In this document: in pieces, positions 35,346-46,214 of the stretch
Position numbering within the stretch: the first letter of the stretch is position 1
Layout of the letters: each line of letters starts with the position of its first letter
NCBI GenBank assembly: GCA_025769875.1
Contig: JAGFNK010000032.1
Coordinates: 124,001 to 188,000, forward strand
Length of the DNA stretch: 64,000 bases
Direction of reading: 5' to 3'
Source of the DNA: Russula earlei
Lineage: Eukaryota > Basidiomycota > Agaricomycetes > Russulales > Russulaceae
The notes under the pieces: model-generated
Told to the model about the DNA's origin: nothing
The model's database searches: none
The model's input: only the letters and a program-made list of their open reading frames with translations
Translations under genes and position numbers: made by a program

Positions 35346-37807
35346 TTAGTACTTGTCCTGTGCTCTATAGACCTCTGCGATGAACTTTTCGAAGTCTGTC
35401 TCGTCGACTTCCAACACGTTGGTATCAAACGAACTATGCCGAGTCCGTGCGCCCGAGTCCTCCTTGGCGTCTAGGAAAGTCAGGCCGAACTCGCTGGGCT
35501 GTGATCAGTTCTTCGCCCGCAATGTGTGCGCCCGTGTAATACACTCACTTTTTCCTAACGTCATCAAAATCAATGGATTCGTTTAACCCAATCACAACGT
35601 ATGTCCGGACGTGTTCGTCCAAGCATGCGAGGATCAGCGGCAAGCTCTTCTTTTTGCTCCGCCTGCTGATATTGACCCCTGCGACCCGGTCGCGCAGCAC
35701 CTCGGTGAGCCAAAGGCCGAGACGGAACAGGACACCTGGTTGCGTGAATAAGGCGAGGTCGGGACCCTGCTTGAGCTGCACGATGCGATGGCCACGAATC
35801 GTGCGAAGGTCGCCCTTATCGATGATGGAAGAGCCCGTCCGAATGATCGCTTGGTGCACCGACTTTGCAAGGCTGATCGCCTCGCGCAGGCGCACTACAC
35901 TGCAAAGCAAAGTCAGTCATGAGCCTGCTGATGCTGCGCCACCCCGCATTGATCAAGGGGTGGGATGGCTCACTCCTCGAGGGCGTCAAATGCGTTCCAA
36001 AAGTTCCACACAAGCGAGGATTCTCGCCCATTGTCCTCGCCTTCTCTCTCCCCCGCCGGATTCTCGTCTTCCTGATCGCGACCGCGCTCGTTCGCACTCT
36101 CCTTGGCTTCCGCGACACCCCAGCGTCCGTGGGCGCGCCACACGCGCGCGCCTCCGAACCACTCCCCGCCATTTCGCACGCCGTCGGCTTCGACTTCGAT
36201 CCTCACGCCCGTAGCAGCGTCCAGGAGCGCATTGAGCGCGTCCGCCGCGTCCGCGGCTGATAACGGCTGCATATGATAGCCGTAGCAGCGCACGAAGGAA
36301 GGGTACGTGAGCTCAATCATGCCATACTCGGGGGCGATCGCGTCGAGCTTGTCACGGAGCTCGCGCTTCAAATCCATGTCCATGTGCGCGTACAACTGTT
36401 GTGTTTGAGGGACGGAAAACCTGCGAGCCACAACGTCAGCGGGACGGGGGTAAGCGCAGACAAGGGTGCGGTGCCACCGACCCCATTTTTGCGAGGAGAC
36501 CGGTCAGTCGTTTCCGACCTTGTTCCTTCCAGATGCCCAATTTTCCCGCAACGTAGCTGGAGTGAAACATTGCGTCGTACAGCGTCCAGTGCCGGACAAG
36601 CTCAAAGCGGAGCTCATCCGTCGTGCGTACTGACATGTCATCCGCACTCAACGCGGCCAGGCCGTGCGCGTCGCTCAGAGGCGGGGGAGGGTTGAGACGA
36701 GAAACTTCATCGTAATAGATGGAGTGGTATTTCTCGTACTCGGAACGTGATATTCGACAACGGGTGTACTGATTCGTAAGGCCGATGATTGCGAGCCTTG
36801 ATTGGTGAGCATCGTGGAAATTTCTGGAAGGCGACATGGCGGTGCATACCAGAGGAGATCGTTATCGACGCGTTCCAGTGCAGTGGCGAGAAGGTAGACG
36901 ATGCCGGAAGCGCTCTGTCCGTACCATGTTCCGGACATGTAGTACTTGTCTAGCAGAGCATAATACTGGTCGCGCTGCTCTCTCGGTACGCGAGGACGGC
37001 GCTGGAACTGCTATAAGGATTTGGGCATATCGGGGAGGGGCGCCCTTACATCATCGTCCAAACGATTGCGTTTCCTCGGAGTCCTACTACCCTCGCTGAG
37101 GGATCTCCGTTTTCGAGAAGGCACGCCTTCTTCTACGGGATCTTCAGGTAAGCCTTCGGACGAGTCGTCATCCGAGCTCTCGTCTGAACCATGCTCAGGG
37201 TCGTTCTTCGAGCGAAACAACACAATAAACAAACGCAAGAGCTTGCTAGACTGCAAGGTCACTCACATTAAGCGTCTCCCATGCTTTCCTCTCTCCATCA
37301 AGGCGCTCTGCTCCTCCGTCGTCCCATACGATAATCCGCTCACCCTCGCCAAACAAACTGGACAGGTTCTGCGGCCGGCCCGAGTCGATGACGTGCACAT
37401 GCACTTTGGGAGGGAAGTCACCGAACCACTCCGATGAAGGCAGGTCGAGGATGGAACCGATATTTAAAAGGATGAGGGTATGGAGCTGGGGATGCATCAT
37501 TAGTGACGACGCAGGTGACGGTAATGACGCGATGTACTTCTGAGTACGTTATGAGTTCATCGCGCATGCGTTCCAAATCTGCGATTCCGGACAAGGGCGT
37601 GATGCGATGCATGACATCGTCCTGTTTAAACAACTCTGCAAACATCTTGGCAGCGCAGAGCGCGTCGACATCAGGCGCGACGAGGATTATGACTGAGGAA
37701 GCGGCGGAAAGCGGGGATCTTCTGTGGGCTGCGAGGATACTATTGTATGTTTCGGCATACGATGGGCGAGATGCGGATACGAGGTGAGGTGGTGGGATGA
37801 AAACCAT
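35346..37807 (-). CDS. CDC45: replication factor Cdc45 (CMG helicase subunit)
   Basis: Cdc45 joins Mcm2-7 and GINS to form the replicative helicase. The product starts MVFIPPPHLVSASRPSYAET and continues VIILVAPDVDALCAAKMFAE (degenerate DHH core), HTLILLNIGSILDLPSSEW and HVIDSGRPQNLSSLFGEG. An acidic, basic-ended linker (SDDDSSEGLPEDPVEEG, SRKRRSLSEG) follows. Then YYMSGTWYGQSASGIVYLLA, WYAIIGLTNQYTRCRIS, YDAMFHSSYVAGKLGIW, IELTYPSFVRCYGYHMQPLS, HRIVQLKQGPDLALFTQPGV and VIGLNESIDFDDVRKK. It ends FIAEVYRAQDKY. All Cdc45 blocks are in order. It is convergent with the scramblase gene and its start lies 95 nt from the MSS51 stop. Confidence 0.95.
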
Positions 37808-37902
37808 TTGAAGACATGAACGGACGAGGGGCAGTTCCAGTCGGCGGTCGGCTTCGACGCGTTTCTCACGTAATCATGATAAAATAAATAATTTAATCGT
37901 CG

Positions 37903-39556
37903 CTAAAAAGCACTTCTTCGCTCACGCACATCTCTGCGCTTACCGCGAATAGCCCATATTCCCCAGTTCGTCTTGACCATCACCCTCGGGTCAAAGTCGG
38001 CAACCTCCCATTTTTCACTCCCAAATGCATTCTCCCCGGGCGTGATCACCCAATCAAATTCACCTGCAACGCCTGGCACGAGTGACAAGGACTTGACGTC
38101 GCGTTCGACATCAGTGGGGGAAAACCCGGTCACGAAAATGGGACATTTGGTGGCCAACAGGAGCGGAAGCACAAGCCCCCATTCTGTGGGAGACGCAACT
38201 TGTAGGAGAGGTTCCCCAGTGAGATCAGAGGTCGATGTCGGCGACGGAAAGCCGAAACCCGGAGAGAACATGAAGAAGAGGTCGGTATAGGGATCAAATG
38301 TATCCTGGAATTGCCCATGCACTTCGTGATAATTGCACTGCATGCCAGTTATCGTCAATTGTGGGGTGTATGGCACCGTATATGAAGGCACTCCATAACG
38401 TTCAATGGACGACCGAGTACGCTTATGCCGCGAAATGGGAGCAGGAGTCGGGGGCTCATACACATTAGGCAGATAAATTGGCTTCTCCTCGTCGGGTTTG
38501 GAAGCTGAAGACTCGGCTTCTGGCTGGGGGTCCGAGGAGGTGCTAGTTGTCTGTGATGCTGCCTCTGACGGAGAATCACCGGTGGTAGGAGCAGGAGGCT
38601 TCGGCAGTGAAACCTGCGGGCCGATGAAGTACAGATGGAACAGTGCTGCTGGGAACAAAAGCGTAAGCTGTTCCCAAACGTGGGGAGGTAAGGAAGACTC
38701 TGCCCGTGCACCCAGAATGAATATCCGCATTTGAGGTTTGTCGATTGAGGCTTCTTCAGTCTCGGGTGTTCCCGTTGGACCGTGCAACGTCAATCGCAGT
38801 GCTGGCGGTGTGCTCGTGATGAACGATAAAGAATGTTTATAGAATTTGCATGCGTACCAGCTAACGATCGACTGCCTTCTGGAGTAAGCCGTTGATTCCC
38901 AAGAGTCAAGGGACTGTATTGGTGCATGACAGACCCGATGGTTATGGGATACGTGAGTAATTTGCTAGCGTGTCTCCGTGACCGTTCCGCGTCCATCGAT
39001 GGAAAGTTACGTGTATACCAGAACACATCCCAATTAGAAAATGAAATGGCAGCTTCCGTGTCTTGTAGACCTGCACGCGCGGAACCAAGGTAAGTGGCAG
39101 ACCTTTAAGATACAAGAGGGACGGACCTGGCAATTCAAACTCACGCAGTCTTCGACCGCTCCGGAGGTCGTGTTCATCTTCGTTCACCTCACGAAGACGC
39201 GAACAGTATTTTGAGTGGTCCTTGTCAGCACGCCAGTGTTCCTCGGTACAGTGAGTAGGCCATCCGCAATCCGGGCATTCGAAAGCGACCGCTCGAGGTT
39301 GGGCCTTGGTACGAGCATGATGGGACGCACAAATAGGACATGGTGCCAACGACTTGATAGCCTCTCCTCGAGCAACTAGTGCGGGAAAGGGAGACACGGA
39401 GAAAGGATGGAAAAGGTCATCTTGTGAAAGGATGGGTTTCGATTCTGGCTTGGAAGGGGCCCTTTTAAAGAGACTGAATAATGATCTAGTGGGGAGCAGA
39501 GGAATCTGTTGACGAGTAGAGTGGATGCGACGCAGGAGAGTGCGAGTGGGCATCAT
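37903..39556 (-). CDS. MSS51: mitochondrial Cox1 translational activator Mss51
   Basis: Mss51 couples synthesis of Cox1 to cytochrome oxidase assembly in mitochondria. The chosen ATG gives MMPTRTLLRRIHSTRQQI, a basic presequence; the longer frame upstream lacks an ATG. A MYND-like zinc region follows: APCPICASHH, FECPDCGWPTHCTEEHW and HSKYCSRLREVNEDEHDL. Two Cys-Pro pairs (CPIC, CPDC) sit where yeast Mss51 has heme-binding CPX motifs. The C-terminal domain includes FSNWDVFWYTRNFPSMDAER, IFILGARAESSLPPHVWEQL, GMQCNYHEVHGQFQDTFDP, LFFMFSPGFGFP and VKTNWGIWAIRGKRRD. A long Ser/Pro/Glu insertion after GPQVSLPKP is lineage-specific. Divergent from the M13 peptidase with 153 bp between ATGs. Confidence 0.93.
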
Positions 39557-39709
39557 CCCGACCAGAGCTGAGCCAAGCCGCGTCTCGCCCACGTGGTGTG
39601 CTAAAGTATGATATCACAACAAGGACAGGCCTGAAGTGCGTGTTTCGGTCGCCCGTCCTCCCTAAGGCTCGTACACACCCAACTCTATCCTTGAAGTATC
39701 CCTCTCGCC
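39557..39709. promoter_or_regulatory. 153-bp shared divergent promoter (MSS51 / M13 peptidase)
   Basis: Start codons on opposite strands lie 153 bp apart. No strong TATA box is visible. Assignment as promoter rests on position. Confidence 0.4.
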
Positions 39710-42700
39710 ATGCCAGAGAGGCAGGCAAGGGTATCCACCGATGAGGGTGTGCTCCTTCGTCCCAATAATTCTCTCGTATTGATCTTCCCTCCATCCAGAG
39801 ACTGTCCCTCTCCTTCAAGATGACCCAGGGAATGCTGGTCCTGCCCCATCTCTAGCCGACAGACTCGGTTCAATTCTTCAAGATCCGCTCACTCCCCTCA
39901 ATAAGATCTTGCTCGTCCTCCTACTCCTCTTCCTCCTACTTTGTTCAATATTCGTAGGCCTGTTCATCGGCTCCCAACACAAGCTTAACAATGCACCAGA
40001 TGCTCCGGGAGGAGAAAAGCCTCCCAGCACATTCACGAGCATCGTCACTGTCCCATCAATCATCACAGCCACAGCTACTGTTACGGCTACTGTCACAGGC
40101 GTGCCTCCACCTGCTCCCTCGATTCCCCCGGAAAAGGTAGGTCCCCCATTCTGACTGTTTACCGTCCCATTTCATTTGTCAATCTTGCAGAACGAATGCC
40201 TCACTCCGGAATGCGTTGTACTCTCTGCAGCCATCCTCTCTTCCTTGGACACCACACAAGACCCTTGTGAGGATTTCTACGGATATGCCAGTGCGTTTCA
40301 TCCAGGTTCATTGTCATTAGCATACTCAGCTCACACCTTACAGCTGGAGGTTGGCGCAAGGCTCATCCTCTTCCTTCCGACAAGGGCCGGTTTGGGAGTT
40401 TCGGTCTTCTTTTCCAAGAAAACCAGCAGATTGTGAAGGACATTCTCAATGTCAATGGTCCCACATCTATCGCATCTCTTGAGGAATCCGCAGATCAGCA
40501 GCTACTCGTCAAGTTACGCAATCTGTACTACTCTTGTATGGACGAGGATACCCTAGATCAGCTGGGCGAGGGACCCCTGAGGGACTTCATCGCACACGTT
40601 CGGAAGCTCTACCGTGGAGAATCCAGCGTGATCACTAACGCTGATGATGACGACGACGACGACGACGACAAAGTGCGAAAAAGGTTGACAGCCGCCCTAG
40701 CGTTCTTGCACTCAAGAGGTTAACGACATTGCGAGAATCAGTGTCATTGTATCTGCTCACGTCTCACATAGGAATTCCCGCTCTTTTTGAATTCGGTGTC
40801 GAGGGTGATGCTGCCGTTGACCCTAATTTTATGATCCTTTGGTTCCAACAGCCCAGTCTCGGGCTTCCTTCGAAGGTTGGTACATACACCTGTCCATTCA
40901 AAACCTGTTTTTCAACAAAATGTAGGAGTATTTCGAGGACCAGTCGATGCGAGAGGTGTATGCCAGCGTTTTGGAGCGTCTCCTCGTGATCCATTATGAG
41001 GCGGAGAAGAAGCAACTTGCTTCAGCTTTAGTCAATAACAAGGATTCTGGGAACACTTGGCCTCCTTGGCCTTGGCCTCCGTGGGGCGACGATGACGATG
41101 GAGGAGACGACGACGACGACGGCCGTAAGGACCGCCCAAAGAATGCGACAGAATTGGCTAAAGAAGTTGTCAAATTCGAACGGAAGCTAGCACAGGCGAG
41201 CCTAGACTTGTTAGAACTAGTTCCAAAGAGAGCGTAATCTAGTTACTGATGAGTTGCGCAGGGACATTTTATACCAGGATCCCCTATTCACTTACAATAA
41301 GGTCCCTATTTCCAACATCACAGACACCATAGTCCAGGTCAATTTTCCGGACTACTTCGCAACATTCGCGCCACGCAGATATCCCACGGAAGTCGTCGTG
41401 ACGTATCCTGCATATACACGTTCGCTTTCTTCTATTCTCGAGGAAACTAAGGCAGATGTACTCGAGGCGTACCTTGTCGCTCGTGCCGCTCTTGTTTTGG
41501 CACCCCGACTTGGAACCTCGACGGAATCATGGAAGGCTGTAAGAAACTTACAAGAGGTTCTGCAGGGCATAAAGCCCGGTGCCATCGGCGATCGTGCGGA
41601 GTATTGCGTTAATAGTGTGGACCAGGCTCTCGGCTTCGCAACTGGGAGATACTTTATAAACGAGACTTTCGCAGGCGATTCTAAGGAGAAGGGCACGAAG
41701 GTCATCACAGGTGCGTGATCAACTACCAATGTGGGGACTCCGAAGTTCATTTTGCGCAGATATCGTGAAGGCTTTCAAGAACTCACTGTCATATATATCC
41801 TGGATGGATGAGGAGTCTGCTATTGCTGCCGCTGAAAAGGTCATACCCTCTTTTTTGACACAACACGTGCATCATTGTAACCCTTCATTTCAGGCCAATG
41901 CCATCCGTGTGAAGGTTGGCTACCCTAGTTCCCCAGATACACAGAAACCCCAGATCGCTTCTGCGTTACTATGCGCTCGTCGACATAAGCAGGTTCAATT
42001 ACTTTAAGAATATGCTCAGTGCGAGGTATAGTACTGATACTTTTCTATTATACGCTACTGAAGGACGTGACCAGTTCGAGCGACATTTACAAGCAATGGC
42101 ACCAGCTGGGCCAGCGCCGTGACCTGGATGCGTGGGAGATGACACCGGCAACTGTAAACGCCTACTATAACCCCCCGGCGAATGAAGTAAGTTACAAGTA
42201 CGCGCACTTTTTTGTTTATCGATGTCTTCAAACAGATCGTGTTCCCTGCGGGCATTTTACGGCCACCGTTCTTCAACAAAAATTGGCCTGCCTACCTCAA
42301 CTACGGCGCATTCGGCCAAGTCGCGTCTCACGAACTCACAGTGTGTCCCGACTTACATTCTCGGGAGGAAATGTGCTTATTTCGTTTAATATCGTAAGCA
42401 TGCCTTTGACTCTGCCGGGCGCTTGTACAATCAGCAAGGCAAGCTAGAGGAGTGGTGGACTAATGGAACAAGCTGAGAGGTTTTTGGAGAAACAGAGCTG
42501 TATCGAGAAACAATATTCCTGTGTGTTGCATCTGCTTCATTGATCCGTCTTTTGCTCACTTCTACGGGCCTCATCTCAGCTTACACCATCGATGATGGAC
42601 ATGGTGGCACCGTCCACTTAAACGTAGGTCTTTCGCTCCTCAACTCGTTTCAGTTCCATTAAGACGCATTCCACGCAGGGTAATCTGTACGCAATGTTAG

Positions 42701-43176
42701 ATGGTAATGGGCTATATTGACTGGTTGTCAGGACATCTGGAGAAAACATCGGCGATTCCGGCATCATTCAAGCATACCGCGCATGGAAAGCACAATTCAA
42801 CGATTCGTTAAAGGCGGGAAACGAGTACCTGCTCCCTGGTCTTAATCACACAAGGAATGATATAACTGGCCGTCTCGGGACGTATTAACACTCACAATGG
42901 TGCACAGGGATCAACTTTTCTTCCTTGCCTTTGGTCGTATTTGGGCAGAGAACATCAAGCCTGAGGCTTTGGTCCAACGCGTTCGCACGGACCCACACTC
43001 CCCCTCTCAATACCGCGTGGATGGCACCTTGTACAACGTCCCAGAATTCGCAAAGGCTTTCAATTGCTCGCCGAAAGCGAAGGTCCGTTGCTCCGTTGAT
43101 TCTATTGAACAGTCACCATGTATTCTTTTTCAGCTTAACCCGCCTCGGGAGAAACGATGCCTTCCTCTGGTCATGA
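39710..43176 (+). CDS. M13 zinc metalloendopeptidase (neprilysin/ECE family), frame-disrupted
   Basis: A type II membrane peptidase. [12 protein letters not shown] splices (GTGTGC) to a cytosolic part, the anchor [20 protein letters not shown] and a Thr/Val/Pro-rich stalk. The ectodomain has [31 protein letters not shown] and [17 protein letters not shown]. Zinc motifs follow: [19 protein letters not shown] (HExxH) and [19 protein letters not shown] (the third ligand in GENIGD). Two Asp-rich insertions are unusual: about nine Asp near 40645-40670, and a Trp/Pro then Asp-rich loop near 41060-41120. Frames are broken at three places: AAA at 41945-41947, GG at 42465-42466 and CC at 43160-43161. 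Dropping one base at each restores [31 protein letters not shown] and the terminal KRCFLWS. Either sequencing error or a young pseudogene. Confidence 0.82.
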
Positions 43177-43297
43177 TCTTTGGAAGGATACGAATGAGAT
43201 GTGCTTTAATCCCATATTATTTATTCCTTCAGGCAGCATTTGGCACGCATAGAGAGCATGTCGGATCATCGCTGCCCCGCGCCGCTCAACCGCGGTG

Positions 43298-44164
43298 CTA
43301 TAATACACCCTTTGTACTGGGAACCTCATCCCCTCCGGTCCGTTCAATGGCCTGGCGAATGGCCAGAGCGAGGGCTTTGAAAGCAGATTCTGCCCTGTGA
43401 GTGTGAAAGGGGTTACCTTGTGTACCCGACCTGTCTCAGACAACAGAGTGGCATACCTGTGGTGATCATTCTGGCCACGCAAGACGTCTACATGCAAGGT
43501 GCACCCAGACGCCATGGCAAAGGAGTAGAATATGTGAGGGAACATTTCCGTGGATAGATCACCAATCTTCTCGCGCTTGATGCCCAAGTCGGTCACGCAG
43601 TAGGGACGCGAGCAAATGTCGATCACTGCGCGCGACAGAGCCTGCCAGAAGGGCGACGATGAGACGATTTCATTCAGCGAAACGGCCGAGCGACCCAGAC
43701 TTGCCTCGTCGAGCGGTGCAAAGCCAGTGCCATATCGACGAATCCCCCTGACCTCGCCTAGCGCCTGCTTGAACGCGGTGCCAAGCGCAATCGCCGTGTC
43801 CTGTGTGAACGCAAGCGGGGCATGAGGGCGCGCGTTTGTGTGGGGGAAAATGAGGTGGGACCGGGGGGGCGACTTATCTGCTGTATGGTGGTCATCTGTC
43901 CAGAGATCGCCTTTCGCCTTTAGCGTGAGAGAAATGCCGCTGTGCTTCGCAAGGGCGTGGTACATCTATTCACGGTTGACCGCTCTTGAGAGCGTCCGTG
44001 GAGAGGCGCTTGGGACGTACGTGATCGAGGAAGCCTATCCCGGTCGAGATATCGATAATTTGTTCGTACGCTGAGCCGGACTGGCAGTCAAGATTGACAG
44101 ACACTTCGATATCTGTCTCGTTGGTTTTGCGAGAGATCTTTGCGGTGCGAGCGGTCATGGCCAT
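43298..44164 (-). CDS. HIS3: imidazoleglycerol-phosphate dehydratase
   Basis: Seventh... sixth-stage enzyme of histidine synthesis, converting imidazoleglycerol phosphate to imidazoleacetol phosphate with Mn. The spliced product is [134 protein letters not shown] and [20 protein letters not shown]. It ends [11 protein letters not shown] with TAG at 43298-43300. The two HHxxE/HHR metal motifs are intact. The last intron (GTATGC) splits the Arg after NDHH. The stop is 121 nt from the M13 peptidase stop (convergent), and the ATG lies only 124 nt after the AlkB stop on the same strand. Confidence 0.95.
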
Positions 44165-44288
44165 CCTTGCGAGTACCAGGAGGAAGATCGAAACGTCTCG
44201 TCTCGTCGGCGTCGCGGATCAATTTGAGAGTGAGAGCGTTTCCAGTGTCCGGAGACCCAACGCCCAACACACCCTCTCGTCGATAATC

Positions 44289-46014
44289 TTACTCGGACAA
44301 AGACAGATCTGATACAAATGGACCTCGTCCCTCCGCCCTCACATCCATCACCTTCCAAAATCCACACCCTTTCCCTTCGTTCTGATCCCCAGCTGTGCAC
44401 GTCCACCAATAACCTGTGGCACGCTCCGCCCCGCCGGACGCCACCGGGCTCCTCGGAGGACCCTTGCCATCCTCCCCTTCCCATCCGCGCTGTCGTCCCT
44501 TCATGTCTGGCCGCAACGTCGTCATCTCGTCGCACTTGCAACGCGGAATGGTATCGGGATGGAAATCGGGCCGGAAGAATCGGAATGTGATGTTGATTCG
44601 ACAGTTTCCCGGGTCAAACGCGAGCTCGGGTAGGTCGGGGGGAGGAGGATACGGAGGGTGGAAGCGGTCGATTGTGTTGCGCGGGGGTATCGAGTGCTTG
44701 AATCGCTCCTGCGCGGACGCGTGCATTATGCAGAGCTATGAGAGAGCCCGCGCTGGTCAGCGGCGAGAGTCCGGGGGGACAGTACAAACTGGAATTCTTC
44801 ACAAACCGAGTTATGTGGCAGAGGGATGTCAAAAGTCTGAGCGGCTCGCTTTCCAACCTCGTCGAGCGCGATCACCTCCCGAAGGCGAAACATCCTCCGC
44901 GTTCCTGCGCCGGCATCGTACCATGGGTAAAAAAACGCCAAAGCTTTGTCAACGCACCAAGGCTCAGACTCGCGATGGTTGGATAGGGACCTATGCTCGT
45001 CAAGCGGTCCGAGTGGAACCCGACCGCTTCCTTGGCGCCCTCATAACAATTTGCAGCGGCAAAGTTGGCCCGCCAGGTCAGACGCTGACCATCGGGATCC
45101 CCAGGATCTCCGCCCCACTCCAGGGGAAACCGTTTGCGTTTGCCCATCTCGGCATTGACCGTTTTCTCGACGATCTTACAGGCCTCCTCCATGAGTGCGG
45201 GGAATTGTTTAGTGACCTCGCCCTGTCGGCCGTTATACCTAGAGAAAAATATCATACATGATCGTCAGAGACGCAGCGTTGCCATTCCTCACCATGCGCG
45301 CGTTATTCTCTGCCAAGCGGCCTCGTTGTCCCCTTCGACGGGATGTCGAGTGTACAGAGACGACCGATGCGGGCTTTCGACCAACCGATCGAATAGCCAC
45401 CACTTGTTCCTGGACCAATATTGTGCCTCATGGAGCATGGTATAAAACAGTTGACATGCGAGCTCGAGGGGCAGAACGGCCAGATGAAGCGTGAGTGGGG
45501 TGTGCTGCGCAACGAGCGAGGGATTGCTGAGCGTCAGTGGGGGGAGACGTGGTACGGTCGCCGTCGCAGCGGCACCGCCGATGGGCTGGCGGAGGACGTC
45601 CAGCAGGTTCTTCACAGGTTTGACGGGCTTCGACAGGGGAGGCGGGCCATTCTCCTTCTTCGTAGCGGTGGAGGTGCTACCTGCAGCAGAAGAACGTGGC
45701 TTCTTGTTGGGTCGTTCGCCGGCCCCACATCGGCTCTGCAGAACTGGATCTGAATTGTCTCGAGATGAGGATTGACCGTTGACGTCTTTGGAAGAACTGG
45801 AAGCGGCGGCGGGTGTCAGCCAGCTGTCCAAGCTAACGTGTCTCTTGCGTTTGCCGGTCGGACCCCGTTTCAACATGATCTCAGCTGCCTTTCTGACGTC
45901 TCCGTCGGCGTGAAGCAACGCATCCAAAAGGCTCTGCTGCGAAGGTGCGACATTATCCGGCAGAAGACTAGATAATAAAGCAAGAAGCGTGTCTGTGTCC
46001 TCTAGGCTATCCAT
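44289..46014 (-). CDS. AlkB-type DNA/RNA demethylase with CUE-like N-terminus and GRF zinc finger
   Basis: Domain order: a helical CUE/UBA-like segment at residues 5-50 (DTDTLLALLSSLLPDNV, LLDALLHADGDVRKAAEIM); a Ser/Lys-rich linker with a possible nuclear signal (RPNKKPRSS); an ALKBH2/3-type 2OG-Fe(II) domain; and a C-terminal GRF zinc finger. Catalytic pieces are FAAANCYEGAKEAVGFHSDR (HxD), PTIASLSLGTVREFRLRE, MHASAQERFKHSIPP (distal His) and RINITFRFFRPDFHPDTIP (the Arg pair binding 2OG). The finger reads PRCKCDEMTTLRPD, then GYWWTCTAGD and GCGFWKVMD. GRF fingers bind single-stranded nucleic acid, and CUE domains bind ubiquitin. The likely role is repair of alkylated DNA recruited through both modules, which is inferred. 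Human ALKBH3 instead recruits ASCC2, a CUE protein. Confidence 0.88.
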
Positions 46015-46214
46015 CAAGCAGGGAGTCTGAGTCAGACCCAAATCGGACAGATGCGGAGCGTGTCAACGCGGTTTAATCGATCCACGATGGTACACTACAC
46101 ACAACAATCAACCAAAAAAAAGGAATAATTTAGTGTTGCGATGATTGATTGTACATATGGGCAATGCCGTCTCTGCTGACCATCTAAAGAGAATGACACG
46201 GCATATGACTGACA

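Noticed and set aside
41945..43161. Programmed +1 frameshifting in the M13 peptidase
   Set aside because: The three sites share no slippery heptamer, stop context or structure, and the same kind of break occurs in unrelated genes; base-calling error fits better.
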